Source: Clostridia bacterium
GTDB lineage: Bacteria > Bacillota_A > Clostridia > Peptostreptococcales > Anaerovoracaceae
Direction of reading: 5' to 3'
Assembly: GCA_024403175.1 (NCBI GenBank)
Contig: JAKSSI010000024.1
Coordinates: 1-10,955 of the forward strand
DNA length: 10,955 nucleotides
Below the pieces are notes generated by a model, which was not told the origin of the DNA, searched no databases, and saw only the letters and a list, made by a program, of their open reading frames with translations. Shown here in pieces: positions 1-7,512 of the stretch. Position 1 is the stretch's first letter. Each line of letters begins with the position of its first letter. The position numbers and the translations under genes are program-made.

Positions 1-877
1 TTCGAACTGCCACCGAAGAAGTGGTTATATAGGAATCTTCAAGAAAATCAAATTCTTTCTTATAATCTGTAAAGCGCTTACCTGTAGAACCTTCAATATT
101 CTTGATAGTGATTCGCTTTTTCTTTTGAAGCAGCTCTTCCGGAATTATTCTAAATATGCTTTCCAGTTTTGTTTTTCCAGAGAAATAGTTATCAAACGTA
201 TAAACACCCTTTTCAACAAGGTCTATACAGTTTTGCTGAACTTCTCTAACCTTTTCAATCTCGCCGGTTTCGGCAAAGACTCTAACGGCTTCTGGAAGAC
301 CGCCCACCAACATATACTGGCGGAACATATGCATCATATACATGTGAGAAACTTCTGGCATTGCTGCTTTTGATTTAAACATCTGCCTTACGTTTTCAAT
401 GCCCTCTTCCGACGCCCCATTAGCCAGCAGGAACTCTTCGAAGTCCAAAGGATTAATAGTTAGCACATTAAAGTAATCTGTAAGATTTGCATTCTTTAAC
501 TTCAGCACTGCCCTAGACGATGCCACATAGTTGTATTTACCTTCTTTACCCAGCTTTGCTACAAGCTCTATAAGTTGAGGATAAAAATGAATGTTATCGA
601 AGAAGATGAGCGTATCGTCTTTTGTGCCCAGTTCTTTTCCAACGAACAGCTTAAGGCCTACGTGGAAGTCTTCTATTGTCTTAATCTTTTCAAAGAAGCG
701 ATTTTCGGCCGCATCGTTTTCTATATTGATTTCTATGAAATGCTTATAGTGTTTCGATGCAAAGTCTTTAATCTCGTGCGACTTTCCGGTTTGCCTGCCG
801 CCAAGAAGCAATAACACCTTTCCGTCTTTGCTTAAGATTGTTGATTCAATTGTTTTTCTAATTTTTCTGTATAACAT
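1..877 (-). CDS. AAA-family ATPase with DUF4143-type C-terminus (partial, C-terminal end off window)
   Basis: The frame reads without a stop from ATG at 877-875 to the left edge (292 codons). Seen: a Walker A GGRQTGKS at residues 26-33, a hydrophobic Walker B LIFFD at 90-94, PLDFEEFL at 143-150 and VGGLPEAV at 191-198. This order is typical of the COG1373-type ATPases that carry a DUF4143 domain; full members are about 400-450 residues, so roughly a third is missing here. Their role is poorly defined; many are accessory, strain-variable genes. Odd: the residue after the Walker B Asp is Asn95 (family usual FDEIQ, here FDNIH), and the sensor-like strand reads YVASSR (117-122) instead of a GS-containing motif, so ATP hydrolysis may be weak. 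No strong ribosome site precedes the ATG. It is separated from the upstream operon by a terminator and has its own promoter. Family call confident, function unknown. Confidence 0.85.
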   Translation of the reverse strand, partial: MLYRKIRKTIESTILSKDGKVLLLLGGRQTGKSHEIKDFASKHYKHFIEINIENDAAENRFFEKIKTIEDFHVGLKLFVGKELGTKDDTLIFFDNIHFYPQLIELVAKLGKEGKYNYVASSRAVLKLKNANLTDYFNVLTINPLDFEEFLLANGASEEGIENVRQMFKSKAAMPEVSHMYMMHMFRQYMLVGGLPEAVRVFAETGEIEKVREVQQNCIDLVEKGVYTFDNYFSGKTKLESIFRIIPEELLQKKKRITIKNIEGSTGKRFTDYKKEFDFLEDSYITTSSVAVR

Positions 878-901
878 AGCTTTACAATATACTCAATTTA
901 C

Positions 902-942
902 ACTTTTAAAAGTATTTTAAAGTAAATTTTCACACTTTTCAA
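902..942 (-). promoter_or_regulatory. Promoter of the AAA/DUF4143 ATPase with adjoining palindrome
   Basis: On the minus strand TTGAAA (942-937) is followed after exactly 17 nt by TAAAAT (919-914), a good sigma-A-type promoter with the expected start of transcription near 907. Immediately after the -10 lies a perfect 12-bp palindrome, ACTTTTAAAAGT (902-913), which would cover about -6 to +6. This is a natural place for a repressor site, though AT-rich palindromes also arise by chance. The leader to the ATG at 877 would be about 30 nt. Nothing else was recognised in the AT-rich stretch 943-1008. Confidence 0.5.
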
Positions 943-1008
943 TATAATTTTACTCAAAATAATCACATTTTCCAGTTAATCATTTAACTATCATTAGTTT
1001 TTTCAATA

Positions 1009-1043
1009 AAAAAGGCCCTTTTCTCGAAGAAACAAGCCTTTTT
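1009..1043 (-). terminator. Rho-independent terminator of the eight-gene operon
   Basis: Twenty bases past the stop of the deacetylase gene, arms AAAAAGGC (1009-1016) and GCCTTTTT (1036-1043) pair perfectly, and the interior TTTC/GAAA bases extend the stem around a short loop. On the minus strand the stem is followed by a run of Ts. The plus strand also has a T-rich tail, so it could work both ways, but no plus-strand gene ends here. Confidence 0.8.
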
Positions 1044-1062
1044 GTTTATTTCTTTATTTGTT

Positions 1063-2286
1063 CTAGCTATTTATTTTCTTAAGCACGTCCAACTTACAGG
1101 TGCACCCCTCTAGAATTGCATCTAAGTCTGTGCCGTTTTCTTTTGCAATTTTCATTGCATATTTATAGGCAGAACCTAATTTTGCCTCATCGGCAACTCT
1201 TTCTCTCGCCGCCTGCCAACCATAAAGAATCATTGCGAGTTCTTCCTTGTTAGGCATTTTCTCAAGATGAACGCGATTGTCGTTATACGCTGGGCACATA
1301 CCCTTCTCTAAAAGACTATTCGCAACTTCATAACCATCATCATCAGGCCCTAAATCTTCAAACTGGCTCAGGACCATCAGCTGACTTACAGTAACTACTT
1401 TGTACCCATATTTATCCAAAACTGAAAGTTGAGCATCCAAAGCATCTGCAACAGGAGTTCTTCGAACCATATTGCAGCCATCCTTTTGGAAAATGATGGC
1501 ACCACAAAATGCATCTGGATTTGCAGCTAAAGGAGCCTCAATAGCCTTGACCATAGCCTCAACTTCTTCCTCGTAACTTTTGCCTGGTAACCAGCCGCCA
1601 CCATCAGGACCAGCACCCATATACTGATAGCCCATAACAGCATAAGCATCGTAAGAAGTAAAATTCTTATCTATCTTGTCCACGTAGTGTGGAGGTCTAC
1701 TAAGCAAGGTTTTTGAGCCGTGATCATTAAGCATAATATCGTGAAAACGCTTAAGATCATCTACAACCTCGGTAATATTGCCCATGTAGGCTCTATCACC
1801 ATAAATAAAAGGCTTCTTACCCCAAATTCTGTGCACGTAAGTGTGATTTGTTACTTCGTGACCATAATTAAGTATTCTGTCAACAATATTAGAACAGTGA
1901 GCAATTCCAGCCAGTTCATCTTTACCAAAGTCGGGATAATGGTCGTACGCAACACCACCCCATAAAGCTGTACCTTCATCGCCAACTTTGTCTGGATAGT
2001 TGGAAGAAGTGTCGCCAATACAGTCAAAAGTACCCTTTGCGTTGTGCTTTTCAAGGGTTTTTAAGAGCTTAACCGTAAGGCAATCATCCCCACCGTCGGT
2101 GTTTGGATTTGGCAGCATATTATACGGGCCATCATCAAAAGTCATAGCACAAATACGCTGATTTAGCTTTACTCCATTTATCCTTCTAACAGGAGAAATG
2201 TATATTGGAGTGTTGGCTTTAATCTGCTCTTTTAACACTCTCTTAAGTTTTTTTGCCATGCCTATGGCTTTAGATTGTACTGACAT
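1063..2286 (-). CDS. Polysaccharide deacetylase (NodB/CE4 family) with SLH-like C-terminal tail, no signal peptide
   Basis: 407 residues. CE4 enzymes remove acetyl groups from sugars such as N-acetylglucosamine in peptidoglycan, chitin or xylan, using a metal held by Asp-His-His. Seen: motif 1 TFDDGP at 49-54, motif 2 HTYVH at 148-152 and motif 3 RPPHY at 197-201, so the metal ligands Asp52, His148 and His152 are present. The motif-5 strand reads AIIFQKDG (263-270), with Gln267 where the catalytic His of the family normally lies. An acidic insert (about 55-70) and long loops enlarge the domain. After it, residues about 309-360 resemble an S-layer homology repeat (FEDLG start, Ala-Asn, LLEKGM, then NKEELAMILYGW). 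The N-terminus (MSVQSKAIGMAKKLKRVLKE) is basic and amphipathic, not a signal peptide. Last gene of the operon, 24 nt after GDPD, with a weak ribosome site (AGG at 2293-2295). Substrate unknown. Confidence 0.8.
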   Translation of the reverse strand: MSVQSKAIGMAKKLKRVLKEQIKANTPIYISPVRRINGVKLNQRICAMTFDDGPYNMLPNPNTDGGDDCLTVKLLKTLEKHNAKGTFDCIGDTSSNYPDKVGDEGTALWGGVAYDHYPDFGKDELAGIAHCSNIVDRILNYGHEVTNHTYVHRIWGKKPFIYGDRAYMGNITEVVDDLKRFHDIMLNDHGSKTLLSRPPHYVDKIDKNFTSYDAYAVMGYQYMGAGPDGGGWLPGKSYEEEVEAMVKAIEAPLAANPDAFCGAIIFQKDGCNMVRRTPVADALDAQLSVLDKYGYKVVTVSQLMVLSQFEDLGPDDDGYEVANSLLEKGMCPAYNDNRVHLEKMPNKEELAMILYGWQAARERVADEAKLGSAYKYAMKIAKENGTDLDAILEGCTCKLDVLKKINS

Positions 2287-2310
2287 AAACCCTAATATTT
2301 GGTATTCAAA

Positions 2311-3033
2311 CTATGCTTCTGGATCAAATCTTTCGAAAATTGGAATAGCTCCGTTGGCAATTACTTTATCAAAATCCTCTTTTGTATCAATAGTCCAGCA
2401 AACTTCTTGAATGCCATTCTTGATACAAGAAAGGTTTCTCTTTACATTTCTATCGCTAAATCTGTAGGCTATAAAATCTGGCTTAGTCATGAAATTCAGC
2501 CAGAGGCCTGTTAAAACCTTGCGCTGATACCATGGCAAACCTTCCGGACGCTTGTTAAAGTCCTGAGCAAGCTGTCCGCGAATGATATTTGGTCTTAATT
2601 TCTTAACGTCGGCTACAGCTCGTGGGTCGAAGGACTCAATGCAAAAATCCCCTTTATAGCTATCAAGACGCTTGCAAACAGCTTCTGACAGCGCAAAATG
2701 GTTTCCACCATAAGTTTTAAGTTCAATAATCAGGGCTGTAGTGTTTTCAAACAGATCCAAAACCTCATCAAAAGTAGGAATCTGCTCGTCTGAGCCCTCA
2801 AGTCTCAACTTTTTAAGCTCGTCTAAAGTGTAATTTTCGATAATACCTTCTACTCCAGTACATCTTTTAAGCTCGGAATCGTGGAAAACAACCAAAGAAC
2901 CGTCTTTAATCAAATGCACGTCAAGTTCTGCGCCCCAGCCTCTTGCAATGGCACGCTTAAATGCCGCCAGAGAGTTTTCAGGCACAGAAGGCTTATCGTG
3001 ATAACCTCTGTGAGCGTAAATACCTTTAATCAT
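2311..3033 (-). CDS. Glycerophosphodiester phosphodiesterase (GDPD, UgpQ type)
   Basis: 240 residues, the normal size of a cytoplasmic single-domain GDPD; no signal peptide or membrane segment. These enzymes hydrolyse glycerophosphodiesters from lipid turnover to sn-glycerol-3-phosphate and an alcohol. Seen in order: HRG at 8-10 (catalytic His8), PENS at 18-21, the metal pair Glu36/Asp38 in AELDVH, second catalytic His51 in VVFHD, IPTFDEVL at 85-92, IELK at 103-106 (Glu104, Lys106) and CWTID near 213. All active-site positions are present. Its ATG lies inside the end of the MFS gene (8-nt overlap ATGATTAA), with GAGGA 5 nt upstream, so the two are probably translationally coupled. Cotranscription with the HAD phosphatase suggests stepwise breakdown of glycerophosphodiesters, but that is inference. 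Confidence 0.9.
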   Translation of the reverse strand: MIKGIYAHRGYHDKPSVPENSLAAFKRAIARGWGAELDVHLIKDGSLVVFHDSELKRCTGVEGIIENYTLDELKKLRLEGSDEQIPTFDEVLDLFENTTALIIELKTYGGNHFALSEAVCKRLDSYKGDFCIESFDPRAVADVKKLRPNIIRGQLAQDFNKRPEGLPWYQRKVLTGLWLNFMTKPDFIAYRFSDRNVKRNLSCIKNGIQEVCWTIDTKEDFDKVIANGAIPIFERFDPEA

Positions 3034-4292
3034 CCATGTCCTCGAAAGCTGCTAAGCCTTTCTTTGCAACAGCCTTAGAATCGCCGTGCTTAACCATAGT
3101 CATTGTTACGAAGCTTAATGCTACAAAGATTGCTGCATAAGGGAAAAGCACCTTGTAGCTGATATTTCTCATTAAAGTACCTGCAAGGATTGGAGTTACA
3201 ACCTGTGCAGCCATAGAAGCTGTGTAGTAGTAACCAGTAAACTTACCGATATCAGAACCCTTGCACATTTCAACTACCATTGGAAGAGAGTTTACATTAA
3301 TTGCAGCCCAGGAGAATCCTACAAGTGCAAATACCACAAACATGATAGCGTTAATAGAGGAGAATGTTGTTGTAAGAACATAACCAAGTGCGAAGCAAAT
3401 TGCAAGGCCTACAACACCAATCTTAATTGTTGTTTTACGACCAATCTTGCTTGCAACAGCTCCGATAGGAATGTATGAAACAATAGCACCAGCAGTAGCA
3501 ATAAGAAGGCAAGTAGAAGCTCCACCAAGGCCCTGACCCATAACTTCGTTTACGTAAGTTGTAAACCAAGTTGTTACTCCGTTGTATCCGATAAACCAAA
3601 GTGCAATGGATGCAAGAAGGAATCCAAGGCTCTTCTTAACTTCTGGTGGAAGAACTTCGTTTCCGCTACCATCATCTTCAGCAAGATTCCATTCAGGATG
3701 CTTATCTTCTAAAGCCTTGTTTTCTGCAACAAGCTTTGGTTCGTTAATAGTAAGCTTTAAAACAATAATGGAAACAATCATGATAACGCCAACGATGATG
3801 AAAAGTGGCTGATAGTTAACATGATCTAAACCCTTAACCTTTGAATTTGGATATAAAACTGCAGCAAGTCCAAGGTAGATAATTCCGCCTACAGCGCCCA
3901 TTAAGTTAATAATGGCATTTGCCTTAGAACGAAGAGGCTTTGGTGTAACGTCTGGCATCAAAGCAACAGCTGGAGATCTAAATGTACCCATACTGATGAG
4001 AAGAAGTCCAAGAATAATTACAAAGCCGATGAGCTTGCCTGTAGAAGGAGCTGCATAGTATCCGTTATCAAAGAACGGAAGCAGGTTTAAAAGAACTACT
4101 GCGAAAATTGTACCGGCAATAATGAAAGGTGTTCTCTTACCCATCTTCGTGTTTGTCTTATCGGAAAGACTTCCAAAGAAAGGAAGCAGGAATAAAGCAA
4201 GAACGTTATCTGCTGCCATACATTTGCCAGAAAGAGCAAATTGCAAGGAATGCCAAACCAACTAAAATGGTTCTCTTGTTGTTAAGTTTCAT
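3026..4292 (-). pseudogene. MFS transporter (GPH/SLC45-like), frameshifted by an internal deletion near the N-terminus
   Basis: The true start is ATG at 4292-4290: AAGGAG lies 5 nt upstream, and its first 24 codons give MKLNNKRTILVGLAFLAICS-FWQM, a proper cytoplasmic start plus most of TM1. That frame then runs YGSR into TAA at 4208-4206. The rest of the protein resumes in another frame at MAADNVLALF (ATG 4219-4217) and continues intact for about 397 residues: the TM2-3 loop SLSDKTNTKMGKRTPF, about eleven membrane segments, a central loop rich in acidic residues, and SLPMVVEM in TM10. In relatives, as I recall them, some 23 residues (end of TM1 and the periplasmic loop) separate the two parts. 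The join lies at TATG (4220-4217), which fits a short-repeat deletion of 3n+2 bases, about 68. The long frame opening at 4261 (MVWHSLQF...) is out-of-frame TM1 sequence. Probably non-functional; restart at 4219 would give a carrier lacking TM1. Family role: cation-coupled sugar uptake. Confidence 0.8.
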
Positions 4293-4294
4293 AA

Positions 4295-5089
4295 CTACTC
4301 CTTAATTGTGTTTAAAACTTCTCTAATGTTCTTGTAAATGTAAGTTGGCTGAATGCCGTACTTTTCTATGTCATCCATGGTGCCTTCGCCAGACAGCACG
4401 AAAATGCTATCAATGCCAGCGTTTACACCACAGGCGATATCTGTGTAGAGGCGGTCGCCCATAATAAGGGCATCTTCCTTTTCATAGCCGTACTTTTCCA
4501 AAGCCATGTAAACCATCTGTGGCTTTGGTTTTCCGATAATGATTGGTTCTTTGCCTGTTGCAGTCTTAAGCATGTTTATAACACTGCCGCAGTCTGGAGC
4601 GCATCCAAACGCAGTTGGGCAAACCAAATCAGGATGTGTAGCAATGTACTTAACGTCTGTGTTAATTAAAAGTCTACAGCAATCTTCAAGCTTCTTGTAG
4701 TTAAGTTCTGTGTCATAACCAAGAAGCAAAACGTCGATATCTACAGGCTCTTCAGAAACCTTAAAGCCTTCAGCACGAAGATGATTCTTTAAAGATTCTG
4801 TACCGCAAACGTAGTAGTTTGCATCGGAAAGACCATTATTCTTTAAATAGCCAACAGTTGCATCTGCAGAAGTAAGGAAATCCCCTGCTTCAGCCTTAAT
4901 GCCCAGTCTAGCCATTTTCTGAATATAAGTTTCAGTGCCTTTGGATGAATTATTTGTAAGGAAAAGATATTTTCCACCAATTGATTTTACATAGTTTAAG
5001 AAATCAATTGTTCCATCAAACAGGGTTTCATCGATATAAATTGTGCCGTCCATGTCCAAAAGGAACAGGCGTTTTTTATTTAATTCCAT
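4295..5089 (-). CDS. HAD superfamily phosphatase, NagD/IIA subfamily
   Basis: 264 residues, cytoplasmic. Seen: HAD motif I DMDGT at 12-16 (nucleophile Asp12, acid/base Asp14), motif II FLTNNSS at 43-49, cap-domain substrate loop ATHPDLVCPT at 150-159 ending in a GSV turn, motif III IGKPKP at 185-190 (Lys187) and motif IV GDRLYTDI at 211-218 (Asp212, Asp217). This is the C2a-cap arrangement of NagD, AraL and the eukaryotic phosphoglycolate/glycerol-3-phosphate phosphatases; length is normal. These enzymes dephosphorylate small phosphate esters and nucleotides. Next to a GDPD gene, glycerol-3-phosphate is a reasonable candidate substrate, but the cap does not prove it. The start is 3 nt after the methyltransferase stop, with a GGAG 11 nt upstream; the stop is 2 nt from the MFS start. 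Confidence 0.9.
   Translation of the reverse strand: MELNKKRLFLLDMDGTIYIDETLFDGTIDFLNYVKSIGGKYLFLTNNSSKGTETYIQKMARLGIKAEAGDFLTSADATVGYLKNNGLSDANYYVCGTESLKNHLRAEGFKVSEEPVDIDVLLLGYDTELNYKKLEDCCRLLINTDVKYIATHPDLVCPTAFGCAPDCGSVINMLKTATGKEPIIIGKPKPQMVYMALEKYGYEKEDALIMGDRLYTDIACGVNAGIDSIFVLSGEGTMDDIEKYGIQPTYIYKNIREVLNTIKE
4298..4303 (-). promoter_or_regulatory. Ribosome binding site that fixes the original MFS start at 4292
   Basis: AAGGAG overlaps the last codons of the HAD gene (its TAG is at 4297-4295) and lies 5 nt before ATG 4292. No comparable site precedes the ATG at 4261, so the ancestral reading frame began at 4292. This is the main evidence that the downstream frame is displaced rather than a normal shorter protein. 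Confidence 0.85.
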
Positions 5090-5092
5090 ATC

Positions 5093-6226
5093 TTACTTTG
5101 CTCCGTAATACTGATAATAACAGGCTTCAATGTCGCCGTTAAATAACTTTCTTCTTCTGCTTGCCTCTTTGCCCATAGCAGCCTCGAATTCCTTGTCTGG
5201 AGTAATGAGGAACAAAGACCAAGTAGGATTCTTAGCCATAAATGATTTAAGGCTCTTATAAATCTGATTTACAGATTCTTTATCACCAATACGCTGGCCG
5301 TAAGGAGGGTTTCCTATAATCATGCCCTTTTCTTCTGGCCAAACGAAATTAGCGTACTTATTTACGTCTTCAACCTTAAAATCGATACAATCATCCACAC
5401 CGGCTTCTTCGGCGTTTCTCTGGGCGATTTTAATGGCGCGTGGGTCGAAATCTGAAGCAATTATCTTAAACTCTGCATCTAAATCTATAGCTGAAAATGC
5501 CGCAGCCTTTTCTTCCTTCCAGATGGATGGATCTATGTTTTCCCAGTAGGTGCAATCGAACTTTCTTCCAAGTCCAGGAGCCTGATTTCTTGCCATCATT
5601 GCAGCTTCGATTGCAATAGTGCCCGACCCAGTAAATGGGTCAACCATAGTTCTGCCCGGCTTAAAGAATGAAAGACTTACAAGAGCTGCTGCCATAGTTT
5701 CTTTGATAGGAGCAGGAACATTCTTAACTCTGTAGCCTCTATCGTGAAGGCCTCGGCCGCTACTGTCTATCATTAAAACGCATTCGTCCTTTTGGAACAT
5801 AAAACGAATTGTGTACACAGGGCCGTTCTTTGGAAGCCATTCAAGTTTGTAGTGCTGACAAAGACGCTTTGCCACAGCCTTTTCGATAATAGACTGGCAA
5901 GCAGGCACGCTGTGAAGCTTAGACCAAGCCGATGTACCTATTACGCTAAAATGTGCATTGCTTGGAAGAAAATCTTCCCAAGGAATAGCATAAGTCTTCT
6001 CGAATAATTCATCGAAAGTTGTAGCCTTAAGTTCGCCCATCTTAACGTACACTCTGTCTGCGCAGCGCAGCCAAAGATTAGACTTAACAATTGCGCGCTC
6101 GTCGCCCTTAAAAGTAAGTCTGCCGTTTCTTGAATCAGTTATTTCATAACCAAGGGCTTCTATTTCTCTTTTTACGATTGCTTCGAGGCCGAATGTGGCC
6201 GTAGCAATAAGTTCCATATTCTTCAT
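5093..6226 (-). CDS. ypsC: THUMP-domain class I SAM-dependent RNA methyltransferase (YpsC / RlmL N-terminal type)
   Basis: 377 residues, the usual length of the Firmicutes YpsC family, which matches the N-terminal methyltransferase half of E. coli RlmL (23S rRNA m2G2445). Seen: start ELIATATFGLE (5-15), a THUMP region at about 50-155 ending in MIDSSGRGLHDRGYR (152-166), SAM motif I DPFTGSGT at 196-203, the acidic SAM-ribose strand SDFDPRAI at 258-265, catalytic NPPYG at 306-310, and the C-terminal signature RRRKLFNGDIEACYYQY (357-373). Often mislabelled as an N6-adenine DNA methylase because of NPPY; the THUMP domain points to RNA. Its ATG abuts the ybaK stop (TAAATG, no gap) without a clear ribosome site, implying translational coupling; ATG at codon 4 is an alternative start. 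The exact target base is not provable from sequence. Confidence 0.9.
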   Translation of the reverse strand: MKNMELIATATFGLEAIVKREIEALGYEITDSRNGRLTFKGDERAIVKSNLWLRCADRVYVKMGELKATTFDELFEKTYAIPWEDFLPSNAHFSVIGTSAWSKLHSVPACQSIIEKAVAKRLCQHYKLEWLPKNGPVYTIRFMFQKDECVLMIDSSGRGLHDRGYRVKNVPAPIKETMAAALVSLSFFKPGRTMVDPFTGSGTIAIEAAMMARNQAPGLGRKFDCTYWENIDPSIWKEEKAAAFSAIDLDAEFKIIASDFDPRAIKIAQRNAEEAGVDDCIDFKVEDVNKYANFVWPEEKGMIIGNPPYGQRIGDKESVNQIYKSLKSFMAKNPTWSLFLITPDKEFEAAMGKEASRRRKLFNGDIEACYYQYYGAK

Positions 6227-6715
6227 TTAATCACACAAATCTGCAGTACCAACGCGAATCACAGACTGCAAATCCTTTAAAGTTACTTCTACCTGATAAC
6301 CGATTTTACCGGCGCTGAACATAATTGTTTCGCAGTTAAGAGCGCTCTCATCAATAGTTGTAGTAAAGAATTTCTTCATACCAATTGGAGAACAACCACC
6401 GTGAATATAGCCTGTAAGTCCAAGAAGATCTTTAGACTTAATCATTTCAATGCTCTTTTCGCCTACAGCAGCGGCAGCTTTTTTAAGATTAAGTTCTTTT
6501 GCTACAGGAATTACAAATACATAATTCTGCTTTGTCTTTGCACCGAATGTAACAAGTGTTTTAAACACCTGATCAACATTCTGACCCAGTTCTGTAGCCA
6601 CTTCTACACCGCTAAGAGCAGTTACTCCATCGCCATAAGTATAGGCTTTGTATGCCACCTTTTTCTGGTCGAGCACACGCATAACATTTGTTTTTTCTAA
6701 TTTATCTTTTGCCAT
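6227..6715 (-). CDS. ybaK: Cys-tRNA(Pro)/Cys-tRNA(Cys) deacylase YbaK
   Basis: 162 residues, full length for the YbaK/EbsC family. YbaK hydrolyses Cys-tRNA(Pro) made by mistake by prolyl-tRNA synthetase. Seen: N-terminal KTNVMRVLDQKKVAY (8-22), the QVFKTLV strand (49-55) with Lys52 at the position of the family's functionally essential lysine, and the signature GYIHGGCSPIGMKK (102-115), which supplies the glycine-rich substrate pocket. These match YbaK rather than the longer ProX or ProRS INS domains. AGGA lies 8 nt before the ATG, overlapping the end of the TauE gene (5 nt gap). Sits between a permease and an rRNA methyltransferase gene in the operon, consistent with the translation-quality theme. 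Confidence 0.93.
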   Translation of the reverse strand: MAKDKLEKTNVMRVLDQKKVAYKAYTYGDGVTALSGVEVATELGQNVDQVFKTLVTFGAKTKQNYVFVIPVAKELNLKKAAAAVGEKSIEMIKSKDLLGLTGYIHGGCSPIGMKKFFTTTIDESALNCETIMFSAGKIGYQVEVTLKDLQSVIRVGTADLCD

Positions 6716-6720
6716 AATAT

Positions 6721-7500
6721 CTATCCTAAAAATTTAACCGTAAGGATAATTACACTTGTAAGAATCATTACTACTCCAACAACCCTATTAAGCGTAATTG
6801 CACTTGCTTTGTTTGCAATTACAGAGGCAATCTTAGCCCAAATAAGAGTGAAAATAATGCATAAAACAAGGCACTGGATATCTGGAACACCGCCAATAGT
6901 AAAGTGGCTGACACTGCCTGTAAAGGCCGTAAATGCCATAATGAAAACGCTAGTTCCAACTGCCATATGCATCTGGTAGCCGAGGAAAGATGTAAGAACA
7001 AATAAAAGCATCATTCCGCCGCCTGCACCAATAAATCCGCAGATAAAACCGACTAAGCAACCACCGATTAAGGACTTCTTAATTTGCTCATTCTTTGGAA
7101 TGGCAGTCATCTGCTCTTTGGTGGTTGTAACTGGCTTTAAAAGGAATCTAAGACCAACAAAGATTAAAGAAATTTGAGTTGCGCTACCCATTGCTCTATC
7201 TGGAAGAAGGCTTGCAATAAAGCTGCCAGTTACTGTCATTACCAAAACGCTGATAAGAAGCACTAACGCATTCTTAACATCGAGATTCTTGTTTTTGTGA
7301 TAAGTCCATGCACTGCTAGCGCTAGCAAGAACGTCGCTGGCAAGGCCGATACCAATTGCATGGTATGCAGGGATGCCAATGAATACCGTAAGCATTGGCC
7401 CAATTACTGCCGCCGCGCTCATTCCGGCAAAGCCTGTTCCTATGCCTGCTGCCGCTCCTGCAAAGAAGCAAACTATTATTTTCAATACAATGTTTGGCAC
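6721..7500 (-). CDS. TauE/SafE family membrane permease (putative sulfite/organosulfonate exporter)
   Basis: 259 residues, almost wholly hydrophobic, about eight membrane segments. Seen: the two internally related TauE halves, the first with GIGTGFAGMSAAAVIGPML (20-38), the second with GFICGFIGAGGGMMLLFVL (152-170), joined by a loop with TTTKEQMTAIPKNEQ. HAIGIGLASDVLAS and HMAVGTSVFIMAF are the matching later helices. The family exports sulfite, sulfoacetate, taurine-derived anions or other small organic anions; the substrate cannot be told here. The start is GTG at 7500-7498, chosen because AAAGGA lies 6 nt upstream and no in-frame ATG precedes MPNIVLK. It begins 12 nt after rsmH. Its presence among translation genes has no obvious functional reason. 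Confidence 0.88.
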   Translation of the reverse strand: MPNIVLKIIVCFFAGAAAGIGTGFAGMSAAAVIGPMLTVFIGIPAYHAIGIGLASDVLASASSAWTYHKNKNLDVKNALVLLISVLVMTVTGSFIASLLPDRAMGSATQISLIFVGLRFLLKPVTTTKEQMTAIPKNEQIKKSLIGGCLVGFICGFIGAGGGMMLLFVLTSFLGYQMHMAVGTSVFIMAFTAFTGSVSHFTIGGVPDIQCLVLCIIFTLIWAKIASVIANKASAITLNRVVGVVMILTSVIILTVKFLG

Positions 7501-7512
7501 TATGTGTCCTTT

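Noticed and set aside
125..814. Two plus-strand open frames (125-373 and 575-814)
   Set aside because: They lie antisense inside the ATPase gene, have no ribosome sites, and their proteins resemble nothing; the minus-strand frame carries Walker motifs.
1851..2054. Alternative minus-strand frame inside the deacetylase gene as sign of a frameshift
   Set aside because: The main frame is continuous through all CE4 motifs; the alternative frame is low-complexity and unrelated.
3026..4261. MFS transporter as an intact 411-residue protein starting at 4261
   Set aside because: The first 14 codons are out-of-frame TM1 DNA; there is no ribosome site, and the proper start with AAGGAG is at 4292 in another frame.
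5093..6226. N6-adenine DNA methylase / restriction-modification gene
   Set aside because: NPPY suggests it, but the THUMP region and the C-terminal RKLFNG signature place it among RNA methyltransferases; no restriction gene is nearby.
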